Below, piece by piece: positions 8,145-18,700 of a stretch of DNA of 64,000 bases. Position 1 is the first letter of the stretch, and every line of letters starts with the position of its first letter. This DNA comes from Flavisolibacter longurius (GTDB taxonomy: Bacteria > Bacteroidota > Bacteroidia > Chitinophagales > Chitinophagaceae). The notes under the pieces are model-generated. The model did not search any database, was not told where the DNA came from, and saw only the letters and a program-made list of their open reading frames with translations. The stretch spans positions 124,001-188,000 of the forward strand of contig JABUMY010000005.1 in NCBI GenBank assembly GCA_013327885.1, read 5' to 3'. The position numbers were made by a program, and so were the translations under genes.

Positions 8145-9497
8145 TTAACGGAACATCCGCCAGATATCAAGACCAAAGGCATAGAGCATCAGTCCCAACA
8201 ACAGCGCCATGCCTGCCATTTGCGCATACTCCATAAACTTGTCACTCGGCTTGCGGCCGGTAATGATCTCGTAAAGCGTAAACAAGGCATGTCCGCCATC
8301 CAGCGCCGGAATCGGCAGGATGTTCATAAAGGCAAGAATGATGGAAAAAAGTGCCGTCATCATCCAGAAGCGTTTCCAGTCCCAGGTACCGCCAAAGGTT
8401 TTTCCAATGGAGATCACACTTCCGAGGTTGTCGGAAACCTTGTGCTCTTTCGATGTAAACAGGAGCCGGATGCCGGTTACATAATCGCTCAGGCGATCGA
8501 CACCGTAATTGACACCAGCCGGTATAGATTCAAAAAAGGAGTATTCTTTTTTCTCGGAACCCAGCAACTCGTAAGGGTCTTTTGTTTGAATACCTACCTG
8601 TGCATTTTCGTTTGACCGCACCACCACCTGCGCAGTGTCTTTTCCATTGCGCAAAACCGTCAGCGCAATGTCCATATTTTTCATGTCCCGCTTCAGTTGC
8701 ACAAATTCATCAAAAAAGAAAACCGGCTTTCCGTTAATAGCAACGATCTGGTCACCCTGCTGCAATTCACCCGTTACATATTTTGCTTCGGGGTCGTCCT
8801 GGATCACCGTCGGTACCCGTGGGTATACAAAAAGGGCCAGTTGCCGTTTAGTCAGGTTAGAAAGAAAACCTTCCGGCAGCGTTATGGCCGTATCCACGCC
8901 ATTGCGGTTCACACCCAGCGTTACCCTTTCGTTAAGCACAACGCCTTTCGGCAGGTCATCAAAATAAGAAAGCTGCTGCCCGTTGATAGCAGATATCTTG
9001 TCCCCATCGCGAAGACCTGCTGCTTTCGCCAGCGAATCAGCAATCACACCATATTTAACATTGGCGTTCGGCAGTCTTTCTTCTCCCCAAACGAAAAGGA
9101 TCATGGCAAACAACACCAGGGCCAAAATAAAATTGACCGTAACGCCACCAAGCATAATGATCAGTCGCTGCCAGGCTGGCTTTGCCCTGAACTCGTAAGG
9201 TTGCGGTGGCTGATTCATCTGCTCTTTGTCCATGCTCTCATCGATCATCCCGGCTATTTTTACATAACCGCCCAACGGCACCCAACCCAAACCGTATTCG
9301 GTTTCGCCTTTTTGTGTTTTCCAAAGAGAAAACCAGGGATTGAAAAAAAGATAGAATTTATCTACACGGCAGCCAAACCATTTGGCCGGGAGAAAGTGTC
9401 CCAACTCGTGCAAAACAACCAGTATGGAAAAGGCTAAAATGAACTGCCCGATGTTGGCAAATAAGGCGGACCAGTCTACAGCTAAAAGCGTCATCAT
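8145..9497 (-). CDS. rseP: RIP metalloprotease RseP (site-2 protease)
   Basis: 450 residues. The zinc motif HELGH is at residues 30-34 in the first membrane segment, and the third ligand lies in PALDGGH (D400) near the C-terminal membrane segments. Two PDZ-like regions (about 120-210 and 215-300) lie between. The family cuts transmembrane anti-sigma factors and remnant signal peptides within the membrane. It lies downstream of dxr on the same strand with a gap of about 220 bases; dxr-rseP adjacency is common in bacteria. The start is one of two consecutive ATG codons. Confidence 0.95.
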   Translation of the reverse strand: MMTLLAVDWSALFANIGQFILAFSILVVLHELGHFLPAKWFGCRVDKFYLFFNPWFSLWKTQKGETEYGLGWVPLGGYVKIAGMIDESMDKEQMNQPPQPYEFRAKPAWQRLIIMLGGVTVNFILALVLFAMILFVWGEERLPNANVKYGVIADSLAKAAGLRDGDKISAINGQQLSYFDDLPKGVVLNERVTLGVNRNGVDTAITLPEGFLSNLTKRQLALFVYPRVPTVIQDDPEAKYVTGELQQGDQIVAINGKPVFFFDEFVQLKRDMKNMDIALTVLRNGKDTAQVVVRSNENAQVGIQTKDPYELLGSEKKEYSFFESIPAGVNYGVDRLSDYVTGIRLLFTSKEHKVSDNLGSVISIGKTFGGTWDWKRFWMMTALFSIILAFMNILPIPALDGGHALFTLYEIITGRKPSDKFMEYAQMAGMALLLGLMLYAFGLDIWRMFR

Positions 9498-9720
9498 TGT
9501 TTAATCTGTCATACATGCTTCCGTTTTTTCGTGTGGACGGAAGTGCTTGTTGAAAATAAGTTGCATGTTGATCCGGGTGATATTTTGGTACAGCAGGTAA
9601 AATTTTCACCCCTAAATCAATGTACCAAAAAGCGCCGCAAGACCCCTCACACTCAAATTTGAATAGCCTGCAATATAAGCAGGGAAAGTATAATTCTTCG
9701 TTATAAAGGAAGGGCGGAAA

Positions 9721-10908
9721 CTACAGTTTAATGAGGTCGGCCGCATAGTGCCGGGCCTCTGCATCACTCTCCAGGTAATCGTCCAGCGAAGGCTCTTTTA
9801 AGTAGGCCACCTTTTGCATCGTATGCTCAATCACGTCCGTCATATCAAGGAAACCAATGCGGTTGCGCAGGAATGCGTAAACGGCAATTTCGTTGGCCGC
9901 ATTCAGCACACAGGGAAGGTTGCCGCCTTTTTCCAGCGCTTCAATGGCCAGAGCCAGGTTGCGAAAGGTTTTGATATCGGGCTCTTCAAACGTTAGGTTG
10001 CGGATGCGCTTGAAATCGGTACGCGGAAAATCGTTGGGGATACGGTTGGGAAAACCCAGTGCATATTGAATGGGCAGCTTCATGTCGGGCAGTCCCATTT
10101 GGGCTTTGATGCTGCCGTCATCAAACTGCACCATAGAATGTATAATGCTTTGCGGGTGCACCAGCACGTCTATCTGGTCGGAACGAAGATTAAAGAGCCA
10201 TTTGGCCTCAATCATCTCCAGGCCTTTGTTCATCAGGGTTGCTGAATCCACGCTGATCTTGGCGCCCATCGTCCAGTTGGGATGCTGCAGGGCATGATCA
10301 CGTTTTACATTTACCAGGTAGTTGGGCTTCCTGCCCAAGAAAGGTCCTCCGGAAGCCGTCAGAATTACTTTTTCAATCGGATTGCGCACCTCGCCTACCA
10401 GGCATTGAAAAATGGCGGAATGCTCCGAATCAACAGGAATAATCGGCACCCGGTTTTGATAGGCCAGTTGCATCACAATATCACCGGCAACAACCAGTGT
10501 TTCCTTGTTGGCCAGCGCAATGGCTTTGCCGGCTTTGATAGCGTTTAGTGTAGGCTTGAGGCCGGCATAACCCACAATGGCAGCCAGCATAACATCGTAT
10601 ACATCCATGGAAGCCACGTCTTCCAACGATTTTTCACCGGCAAACACTTTGATGTCGGTATGTGCCAGTGCCTCTTTTACACGGGCATATTTTTGATCGT
10701 TGGAGATCACAACAATGTTCGGATTATAGGTCAGCGCCTGCTGAATCAGGAGGGCATCGTTTCCATGGGCCGTTAAGACCTCAACGGAAAACTTATCCCT
10801 GTTTTTATCAATCACATCCAACGCCTGCGTACCAATGGAGCCGGTGGATCCAAAGATGGCGATGCGTTTGATGGAAGCGTCGAGATTGTTCATAGTGGAT
10901 GGTAGCAA
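9721..10908 (-). CDS. dxr: 1-deoxy-D-xylulose 5-phosphate reductoisomerase
   Basis: 395 residues; the true start may be the second Met (MNNLDASIK), five codons in. The NADPH-binding loop GSTGSIG is near residues 20-26, followed by the family motifs NKETLVVAG, SEHSAIFQCL and TASGGPF, the last two lining the substrate and metal site. It converts DOXP to MEP, the committed step of the non-mevalonate isoprenoid pathway, in the cytosol. The upstream GH3 gene ends 30 bases before it, suggesting cotranscription. Confidence 0.97.
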   Translation of the reverse strand: MLPSTMNNLDASIKRIAIFGSTGSIGTQALDVIDKNRDKFSVEVLTAHGNDALLIQQALTYNPNIVVISNDQKYARVKEALAHTDIKVFAGEKSLEDVASMDVYDVMLAAIVGYAGLKPTLNAIKAGKAIALANKETLVVAGDIVMQLAYQNRVPIIPVDSEHSAIFQCLVGEVRNPIEKVILTASGGPFLGRKPNYLVNVKRDHALQHPNWTMGAKISVDSATLMNKGLEMIEAKWLFNLRSDQIDVLVHPQSIIHSMVQFDDGSIKAQMGLPDMKLPIQYALGFPNRIPNDFPRTDFKRIRNLTFEEPDIKTFRNLALAIEALEKGGNLPCVLNAANEIAVYAFLRNRIGFLDMTDVIEHTMQKVAYLKEPSLDDYLESDAEARHYAADLIKL

Positions 10909-10938
10909 GTCAAAAATTGCGTTACATAATAATGCCTT

Positions 10939-12465
10939 CTAAGGCGTTGTCAACTGTTTTGTCCATTGGGCCAGGCTTTCGGCTATCTTCCTGTCGTTGC
11001 TCAACCGGGGTACTTTGTTTTGTCCGCCCAGCTTACCGATCGATTTCATGTATTCTACAAAAGCAGCCTTTTTCAATTCGGTTATGCGAAGCGGTTGCAA
11101 AATGCCTCCGCGTATCAGGTCATCGTAATAAATATTCTTTTGCCGCAGGTTGGCATCCACCCTTGCCGCAAAGGCTTCCCTGTTGGCCGGTGCATTTTCA
11201 AACTCAACAAACCATTCGTGGTAGCTTTTGCCTTCGCCCTGCTGCACCATGGGCGCCACGGTAAACTCGGTAATGCGTACACCTTCTTCCGCGGCTGCCT
11301 TTAGCAAACTCTGTTCCACTTCTTCGGCAATCACATGCTCGCCAAAGGCAGAAATGTAATGCTTGATGCGTCCGGTGACCACAACACGATAGGGAGATGT
11401 GCTGACAAATTTTATGGTATCACCGATGTTATACCCCCATAACCCTGCATTGCTGTTCACAATAAGGGCATAGTTCTCACCCACCTTTACATCGTGCAGG
11501 GAGAGGCGTGTTGGATTTTCGTTAAAGATTTCTGCCGCCGGCACAAACTCGAAAAAAATGCCGCTTGCCGTGTTGAGTAAAAGGCCTTCTTCTTTTAGTG
11601 AATCCTGGAAAGCAAAAAAGCCTTCCGATGCCGGGAAGGTTTCAATGGTGTCCATTTTTCTGCCGATGCTTTGCATCAGCTTGGCTTTGTAAGGCTCAAA
11701 AGCAACACCGCCGTGCACCAGCACCGAAAAGTTCGGGAACAGGTCACCGATCTTTTTTCCGCTCCGCTCTTCCAGCCGGTCGAAATACATCTGCACCCAG
11801 GGTGGAATACCGCTGATTAGCGTCATGTCCTTGTCGATGGTTTCGCCGATAATGGCGTCAAGCTTTGTTTCCCAGTCTTCGATGCAGTTGGTTTCATACG
11901 ATGGCAACTGGTTACGACGCAGGTAAGAAGGAATGTGGTGGTTCACAATACCGCTTAACCGGCCGGTGGGAATATCGGCAACCCTTTCCAGTTCCGGCGA
12001 GCCGGAAAGAAAGATCATCTTGCCATCGGCAAAAGCGGTGTTTCCGCTTTCGGCCATATAACAAAGCAGCGCATTGCGGGCCGAATTGATATGGTTGGAA
12101 ATGGAATCCTTTGTGATGGGAATGTACTTCACGCCGCTGGTGGTACCCGAGGTCTTTGCCAGGTAGATCGGCTTTCCTTTCCATAAAATATTGTGCTTGC
12201 CTTCCTTTATCTTATCGATATAGGGCCGGATGCCTTCGTAATCGCGAATGGGAACGGCCTGTTTAAAGCCGGCATAGTCGGTAACTGCCTCCAGTTTATG
12301 GTCCTTGCCAAACTCGGTGGTCTTTCCTTTGTTCAGGAGGTCCTTTAGAATGGCGTCCTGGTCGGCCAGCGCTGTGGCGCCGCCGCGGCGGATCCGGGCA
12401 TAGACGTACGAAGCAAATGGTTTGGCTAAAAATGATTTTATCTTCATGCTAGAAAAGGCGCACAA
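10939..12465 (-). CDS. GH3 auxin-responsive-promoter family protein (acyl-adenylating enzyme)
   Basis: 508 residues, or 502 if the better-placed ATG (MKIKSFLAKP) is used. The protein belongs to the GH3 branch of adenylating enzymes: an ATP-binding motif TSGTTSGVKYIP is near residue 110, and GLWGYNIGDTIKF plus VVTGRIKHYISAFGEH follow in the C-terminal third. Plant GH3 proteins join amino acids to acyl acids; the substrate of the bacterial members is not known. It heads the minus-strand run GH3-dxr-rseP-ssrA. The gene is common in Bacteroidota. Confidence 0.88.
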   Translation of the reverse strand: MCAFSSMKIKSFLAKPFASYVYARIRRGGATALADQDAILKDLLNKGKTTEFGKDHKLEAVTDYAGFKQAVPIRDYEGIRPYIDKIKEGKHNILWKGKPIYLAKTSGTTSGVKYIPITKDSISNHINSARNALLCYMAESGNTAFADGKMIFLSGSPELERVADIPTGRLSGIVNHHIPSYLRRNQLPSYETNCIEDWETKLDAIIGETIDKDMTLISGIPPWVQMYFDRLEERSGKKIGDLFPNFSVLVHGGVAFEPYKAKLMQSIGRKMDTIETFPASEGFFAFQDSLKEEGLLLNTASGIFFEFVPAAEIFNENPTRLSLHDVKVGENYALIVNSNAGLWGYNIGDTIKFVSTSPYRVVVTGRIKHYISAFGEHVIAEEVEQSLLKAAAEEGVRITEFTVAPMVQQGEGKSYHEWFVEFENAPANREAFAARVDANLRQKNIYYDDLIRGGILQPLRITELKKAAFVEYMKSIGKLGGQNKVPRLSNDRKIAESLAQWTKQLTTP

Positions 12466-12588
12466 ACCTACACCAATTTAGGCGAATGAAGCCGCATGCA
12501 AATGGGCAGCGCAAAAGGACAAACGTTAAAAGTTTTAAGCCCGCCAGCTTTTTTTGAAAGCCCCTTTTCTGTATTGAAGCTTTTTCCT

Positions 12589-12596
12589 TACCTTCG
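12589..12596 (+). promoter_or_regulatory. Probable -7 element of the rplU promoter
   Basis: TACCTTCG fits the Bacteroidota -7 consensus TAnnTTTG with one change and lies 22 bases before the rplU start codon. A T-rich -33 region (TTTTCTG) is about 20 bases upstream. The -33 match is weak. Confidence 0.45.
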
Positions 12597-12618
12597 CACA
12601 CCTAATTTTTGAACCGTT

Positions 12619-12918
12619 ATGTTCGCAATCGTAAAAATAGCCGGCAAGCAATTCAAGGTCGAAAAAGACCAGACGTTATATGTTCCCAAGATCAGTGGAG
12701 ACACCGGCTCTAAAGTGGAGTTTTCTGATGTGATTATGGCCGATGCCAATGGCAACCTGACTTTCGCCGACAGCGGCGTAAAGATCCAGGCCGAGATCCT
12801 TGATCACGTACAAGGCGACAAAGTAATTGCTTACAAGCAAAAGCGCCGCAAAGGTTTCCGCAAGAAAAAAGGACACCGTACACAGTACACCAAAATTAAA
12901 ATCAACGACATCGCTTAA
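12619..12918 (+). CDS. rplU: 50S ribosomal protein L21
   Basis: 99 residues, normal length. It shows the L21 opening MFAIVKIAGKQFKVEKDQ and the basic C-terminal KQKRRKGFRKKKGHRTQYT segment that contacts 23S rRNA. It is followed by rpmA after 62 bases, the usual L21-L27 pair. Confidence 0.98.
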   Translation: MFAIVKIAGKQFKVEKDQTLYVPKISGDTGSKVEFSDVIMADANGNLTFADSGVKIQAEILDHVQGDKVIAYKQKRRKGFRKKKGHRTQYTKIKINDIA

Positions 12919-12980
12919 TCCGTCGAACGGCAACGTTAGACGTGAGACATTGAACTTTTAAACTTAAAAACTTTTTTCTC

Positions 12981-13247
12981 ATGGCACATAAGAAAGGGGA
13001 AGGTAGTGTAAAGAACGGCCGCGACTCAAACAGCAAACGTTTGGGCGTAAAAATTTTTGGTGGCCAGCCTGCTATTTCCGGCAACATCATCGTACGCCAA
13101 CGCGGTACGCAGTATCATCCTGGTAAAAACGTAAGTGTCGGTAAAGACTACACGTTATTTGCAACAACCGACGGTGTTGTTGAATTCAGGAAGGGAAGAA
13201 ACGACAGAACATTTGTTTCTGTTGTAGCCTCTGAAGCCACTGCATAA
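12981..13247 (+). CDS. rpmA: 50S ribosomal protein L27
   Basis: 88 residues. The start [16 protein letters not shown] has the Gly-rich flexible tail that reaches the peptidyl-transferase centre, without the cleaved N-terminal extension of Firmicutes. The core motif [10 protein letters not shown] and [10 protein letters not shown] follow. It is cotranscribed with rplU. Confidence 0.98.
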   Translation: MAHKKGEGSVKNGRDSNSKRLGVKIFGGQPAISGNIIVRQRGTQYHPGKNVSVGKDYTLFATTDGVVEFRKGRNDRTFVSVVASEATA

Positions 13248-13276
13248 GTGTTTTGGTATGATGGTTGTGTAAAAAC

Positions 13277-13306
13277 TTTGGTAGTTAAATTTTTTGTATA
13301 ATTTTA
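13277..13306 (+). promoter_or_regulatory. Candidate promoter of the histone-H1-like gene
   Basis: TTTG at 13277-13280 and TAATTTTA at 13299-13306, separated by 18 bases, fit the TTTG/TAnnTTTG pattern of the Bacteroidota primary sigma factor with one change. The gene starts 40 bases downstream. An own promoter would let this gene be expressed apart from the ribosomal pair. Confidence 0.45.
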
Positions 13307-13345
13307 CTACTGTATTTTTTTACTAACCATTAAATTCAAAACAAC

Positions 13346-13723
13346 ATGGCAACAGCAAAAAAAGCTGCAGGCAAAAGCGCTTCGAAAGGAGCTGCAAAGA
13401 GTTCTTCAAAATCTGCATCGAAAGGTGCAGCCAAAGGTGCCGCTAAAAAAGGTAGCACTTCTGCAAAGTCAGCGTCTAAAACAGCTTCTAAAGGAGCTGC
13501 TAAAAAAGGATCGGCTACGAAGAGTGCAGCCAAAGGTGCCGCTAAAAAAAGCACCGCTTCAAAGGCAACTGCGAAGACAGCAGCCAAAGGCGCCGCTAAA
13601 AAAGGCAGTGCTTCTAAAGCTACTGCGAAGACGGCTTCAAAAGCTACTGCTAAAAAAGGCAGCGCTTCTAAAGCTTCTTCAAAAACAGCTTCGAAGAAAA
13701 CAGCTTCTAAAAGAAGCAAGTAA
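13346..13723 (+). CDS. Histone-H1-like Lys/Ala/Ser repeat protein
   Basis: 125 residues made almost only of Lys, Ala, Ser, Thr and Gly, in repeats such as KGAAKKGSASKATAKTA. There is no acidic residue, no Trp, no Cys and no signal peptide. Such sequences resemble the C-terminal tail of eukaryotic histone H1 and the bacterial HC2/Hc1-like proteins, which bind and compact DNA. The function here is inferred from composition only; low-complexity proteins cannot be assigned by similarity with confidence. It follows rpmA by about 100 bases, has a candidate promoter of its own and ends at a strong terminator. Confidence 0.8.
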   Translation: MATAKKAAGKSASKGAAKSSSKSASKGAAKGAAKKGSTSAKSASKTASKGAAKKGSATKSAAKGAAKKSTASKATAKTAAKGAAKKGSASKATAKTASKATAKKGSASKASSKTASKKTASKRSK

Positions 13724-13748
13724 CAACAACATTTTAAAAATGTATATA

Positions 13749-13775
13749 AGTCCCGGCCTCCCGGGACTTTTTTTT
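13749..13775 (+). terminator. Terminator after the H1-like gene
   Basis: Arms AGTCCCGG (13749-13756) and CCGGGACT (13761-13768), then a run of eight T. Classic intrinsic terminator 26 bases after the stop codon. Confidence 0.9.
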
Positions 13776-13942
13776 ATCGCAGATCGAAGGATATTTTATA
13801 CGCATAGGATGCATCGTTTCATTTGATTACCTCTCCTATTTCACGCTTTGTGATATGCACGACGTCCTTTCGACAGAAATGATTTTTTTACCGACTTTTA
13901 CAGGCAACACAATTACTGTTCATTTTAAAATTTCGCTTACCT

Positions 13943-15616
13943 GTGGTTGACAATTACGCCATCGCCGACCAGTTCTCGCTTCTTTCCAAATTAATGGACA
14001 TCCATGGCGAAAATGCATTCAAAGCAAAAAGCTATGCGAACACCGCATTTGCTATAGAAAAAGCGCCAACAAACCTGGCGGCTCTCAGCCAAGAACAAAT
14101 AGCGGCTACGCGGGGCATTGGCGACAGCACGGCCAAAAAAATAAAAGAGATTTTGGATACAGGAAACCTGCAGGCCTTACAGGATATCCTGCAAAAAACA
14201 CCGGCCGGTGTGCTGGAGATGATGAACATCAAAGGACTTGGTCCGAAAAAGATCAACACCATCTGGAAGGAAATGAAGATCGATACGATCGAGGCTCTTG
14301 AACAAGCCTGCATCGAAAACCGAATTGCTGCAAAAAAAGGATTTGGCGCCAAAACAGAGCAAAAGATCCTGGAGTCGATTCGTTTTGCCAGCGAAAACAA
14401 AGGGCAGTACCTCTACAAGCAGGTTGAGGATTTTGCGCTGGCCCTGCAAAGCAAACTGGAAACAAAATTTCCGGAGGCGCAGACAGCCATCACAGGACAG
14501 TTCCGCCGGCAACTGGAAGTGATCAGTCAACTGGAATGGGTAACAACTGCCAGCCAGCAGGAGGTTATGAATTACCTGCAAAACGACCAGGTAGAAATTG
14601 TAACCGAAGGCACCAACACCCTCTTGCTTCGGGTAGAAGATCGGCTCACTATCCAGGTCCATTTTGCGACACCGGAAACCTTTGCTGAAACCTTGTTTGC
14701 CACCAGCGCCAGCGAAGAATTCCTGGCAGCGCTGCAAAACAAAACGTCGTGGAAGAACACACCATCGGAAGAAGCTGTTTTTCAAAACGCAGGCCTGCCC
14801 TATCTTCCGGCTTACCTACGGGAAAGCAGTCAAATACTGGAAAGGGCTACCAATGAAAGTCTTGCTGCTATTGTAGAAACAGGCTCTATCAAAGGACTGA
14901 TCCATTCACACAGCAACTGGAGTGACGGCGCTTACACCATCGAGCAGATGGCAGAAGTATTGATCCGCACCGGTTTTGAATACCTGGTCATTTCCGATCA
15001 CTCCAAATCGGCTTATTATGCCAATGGGCTGAATGAAGAAAAAATAAAAGAACAGCACCGTTACATCGACACGCTGAACGAAAAGCTTGCGCCGTTCAAA
15101 ATATTTAAAAGCATCGAGTGCGATATCCTCGGCGATGGCTCCCTTGATTACGACAACGAAACGCTTTCCACGTTTGACCTTGTTATTACATCCATTCACA
15201 GCAACCTGGATATGGAAGAAGACAAAGCCATGCAACGCCTAATGGGTGCCATCACCAATCCTTACACTACCATCTTGGGTCACATGACGGGCCGGCTGCT
15301 GTTGCGTCGCAAAGGCTATCCCGTTGATCACAAGGCCATCATCGATGCCTGTGCGGCCAACAACGTGGTCATCGAGATCAATGCCTCACCAAGCCGGCTG
15401 GATATGGATTGGCGCTGGGTTTCTTATGCTGTCGAAAAGGGTTTGTTGCTTTCCATCAACCCCGATGCGCATGCACTGGAAGAATTTGCTTACATCAAAT
15501 ACGGAACGCTGGTGGCGCAAAAAGGCGGGCTGCCTGCCACACGCAACCTAAGCTCATTCTCCTTGCAGGAATTTGAAACCTTCCTGGCAGCGAACAGGAA
15601 AAAGAGAAATGTTTGA
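13943..15616 (+). CDS. PolX-family protein: HhH and degenerate polymerase domains with PHP phosphoesterase
   Basis: 557 residues from a GTG start. The N-terminal 8-kDa-like region has two helix-hairpin-helix motifs (ATRGIGDSTAKKI, about 56-68; NIKGLGPKKI, 95-104). The nucleotidyltransferase domain should carry GSxRR...GDxDxLV; here it reads GQFRRQLEVISQLEWV (185-200), so both metal-binding Asp are replaced (Q196, E198). The C-terminal PHP domain keeps its metal ligands: H321, H323, D328, H353, E392, H419, H447, D508 and H510. It is therefore probably a PHP nuclease or phosphatase with DNA-binding modules but no polymerase activity. PolX proteins act in base-excision-type repair. A terminator follows. 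Confidence 0.88.
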   Translation: MVDNYAIADQFSLLSKLMDIHGENAFKAKSYANTAFAIEKAPTNLAALSQEQIAATRGIGDSTAKKIKEILDTGNLQALQDILQKTPAGVLEMMNIKGLGPKKINTIWKEMKIDTIEALEQACIENRIAAKKGFGAKTEQKILESIRFASENKGQYLYKQVEDFALALQSKLETKFPEAQTAITGQFRRQLEVISQLEWVTTASQQEVMNYLQNDQVEIVTEGTNTLLLRVEDRLTIQVHFATPETFAETLFATSASEEFLAALQNKTSWKNTPSEEAVFQNAGLPYLPAYLRESSQILERATNESLAAIVETGSIKGLIHSHSNWSDGAYTIEQMAEVLIRTGFEYLVISDHSKSAYYANGLNEEKIKEQHRYIDTLNEKLAPFKIFKSIECDILGDGSLDYDNETLSTFDLVITSIHSNLDMEEDKAMQRLMGAITNPYTTILGHMTGRLLLRRKGYPVDHKAIIDACAANNVVIEINASPSRLDMDWRWVSYAVEKGLLLSINPDAHALEEFAYIKYGTLVAQKGGLPATRNLSSFSLQEFETFLAANRKKRNV

Positions 15617-15654
15617 CGCTAGGTTCGCAAAGAACAAACTTTTGTCAGCAACAA

Positions 15655-15690
15655 AAGAAAAAAGCTGGTCAGGGTTGACCAGCTTTTGCT
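15655..15690. terminator. Bidirectional terminator between the PolX-like and kinase genes
   Basis: Perfect 11-bp arms AAAGCTGGTCA (15661-15671) and TGACCAGCTTT (15676-15686). It is flanked by an A-run on the left and a short T-run on the right, so it can serve both converging genes. Confidence 0.8.
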
Positions 15691-15729
15691 ATAATAGTGG
15701 GATAAGTAAACGAACCATTGGCCGAACTA

Positions 15730-18700
15730 CTATACCATCGGCAGGCGCACAAAAAATGTTGTCCCCGCTCCTTCTTTTGTCTCAAACCAGATCTCGCCGC
15801 CGGCCTGCTCAACAATGCCTTTACACATAGCAAGACCAAGACCCGTACCCGATGTTTTGGTAGTAAAGTTTGGCGTAAAGATCTTTGGCTGCAGTTCTGC
15901 CGGGATGCCATCGCCGTTGTCCGATACGGCAACAAGCAGGTCATTGCCCACAACCGTCTCCGTTAGCAGCACATTGCATTGCTTCCGTTCTGAACAGGCA
16001 TCCACCGCATTGGCCAGCAGGTTGGTGAACAAGCGGTTCATCTGTGTTTTATCCACCCGCATCACCGCGTCCTGCGCAACAGGCTTCCAGTCCACTTGCA
16101 CTTTGGGATTGGTGGAATACAGGTCGAGCAGGGAACCAATCACGCTGTGCAGGTCGATCGTTTCCAGGCGCTTGGTGCCGATGTTGGCAAACTGCGAAAA
16201 GTCGGCCGCGATCTTTGACAGGTGATCGATCTGCTCGATCAGTGTGGACGCTACGTTGGAGGTGAGTTCCTGCACATTGGGCTGGTTGTTCTGAATGGCT
16301 TTTTGCAGGTACTGGATACTGAGCTTCATCGGCGTCAGCGGGTTTTTAATTTCATGCGCTACCTGCCTTGCCATTTCACGCCACGCCCCTTCCCTTTCGC
16401 TTTTAGCCAGTGCCGATGCACTCATCTCCAGTTGCTGCACCATCTTGTTGTACTGCGTCACCAGTTCGCCTATCTCATCGTTCTTGTTCCACTCAATTTC
16501 CTGGTTGGTCTTGCCCAGCGTCACTTCTTTCATTTTGTTACCAATAAGGGAGAACGACCGGGTAATGCGATTGGTAATAAAAAGCGCCAGTGCACCGGCA
16601 ATCAGGAGAATAAATGCATTCAGGTTGATGATCGTCACCAAAAAGTTGGAGATCTCTTGCTGCAATTCGTTGGCCGAAGAAAACGAAGGAACATTTAGGT
16701 AAGCATAGGTATCATTGTTGGCATTGCGAACAGCCAGGTAGAGGCTGCGGAATTCCTGGTAGGGAATGGATTCCGTTTGTACCAACTGCACATGCCCCTG
16801 GTTGCGGAGGTAGAAATAAGCCTCCGGGTTCATTTTTTTACTTAATACCCGCGGGTTGTAAAGGTCTTCTGCAGAAGTAACCTGCAAATTGCCGTCGATG
16901 TCGTAAATGTTCACGATCTGGCCATGTACATCAGAGATTTCGTCGACACCCCGTTGCAGGGAATCGTTGGCCGCTTGTATTGGAAAATTGAACCGGTTAA
17001 AATTGAGGTTCAGATCCTTTACCAGTTTTTGGTATTCGCTTAACGTAGATGTAGCTGTGCGGTTTAAGTTGGCATTGACATTTCTTTCATTTCGCTGGAA
17101 AAAATACGAGATGGTTGCAATCCCGATGATTAAAAACGAAAGAATAGAAATAAAGATGATAGTGCCGTGTATCTGGGAACGGATGTTCAGGCGGGAGAAT
17201 AAATTTACCGATGGCCACGAACGGACAACCTGTGCCGCCAGCTCGAAGAACCGCAATATGCCGATCATAAAAAGGAAAGCACAAAACAGGTAGGAAAAAA
17301 GCGTTATGCTTTCTATGAGCGATTCTTTTTCGTTTACCACCACAATGATCTTTCTGTTGGCGCCTTTGAACCAAAGCTCATTGTACTCATCCCTTTCAAC
17401 CATCGCTTCCTTTTCTTCCGGTATATCCTCCGGGGCCAGCATCACCGGGAAAGGATAGGTTCCGATGTGCGTCACCAGCTTGTTATTCCGGTAGACGGCA
17501 ATGATCGAAGGCGTGAACCTTTCTTCATATTTACCCCGCCGGAAAAGGCCTGGCGAAAGCTTACCCTTGCCACTGAAGGTGCGGGGTCTTGCCAGCAGGA
17601 ACATGGTTCCTTTTTGTTGCGTACTGTCGTAAATGTTCTTTTTTACAATGTATACAAAGTCAGAAAAAGAGATATCGTAGTACATCAGTTCATCCAGGCC
17701 GGTGGGTTTACTCTGTACCGTATAAATATTATCTAGTTCTGCAAAAGAACGGCCGTCGGGGTTGTTAATGCCCGTGCCAGACGAGTCGAAAACATAGATG
17801 TCGGTGTTATAGTTGTTGGACGAAGGCGTCATCTGCGAACGCGAAATACTGTCGCGTATCTTAAAGCTGTCCTGCTCACTGTAAAACCGGTTGAAGTTTG
17901 CACTCAAAAACCGGTTATCCAGGTACTGGAGAATAAGCGACAAAGATTTTTCCTTTGTCGGCTCCTGGAGTTCTTCGTATTTATCGGCAATGCTGCGCAA
18001 CTGGCGTTGCACCTGTTCGCGGTTGCCGCTCATAATGAGAACGGCAAGCGAAACAGAAAACAGGAATGCCCAGAAAAGTATACCGGCAATGGTCACACGA
18101 AAACGGTTGATGATGGCTTGCTCCTGGGTGAGGATCAGCGTGTAACCTACCAGCCAAATTAAGATCGGCAATTGAAACAGAACCGTGGAATGACTGGAAA
18201 GAAGCGAATGTACCGTCAACAGAACAAGCCCTGCCAGTGCCACAACAAAATACAAATGCAACAGGTTTGGAATAGCCATCAGGATACCCCGAAACAGCAT
18301 GCGTGTAAAATAGTAGTAGCTGAGCGATAAGATGGCGAGGATCAAAAAGCTGAAACCCGTGTATACGGAAAGGCTGGAAAAGTCGGTTACGTCAAAAGAT
18401 ATCTTTGAATTCATGACCAGGCTATGCACGATCTCCGCCACCTGGAACGTGCAAAAAACAAGGACAAAAACACCGGTCACGCCTGCTATCACCACTCCGG
18501 TTTCATTCAAAAAAGAAGGTAGTTTTTTAAGCCGGCCAAGGTAACTCCAGGCAAACAAAACCACCCAACAGATCATCACCGAATTGATCAACAAGTCGCC
18601 CAATGACCGGTTAAACAAATCTGCGCCATAAACGGCTGGATCGAACAAGGAAAAAAAGCGCAACGACAGCAAGCCAGGGAAATAGTAGAGTACCAAACGC

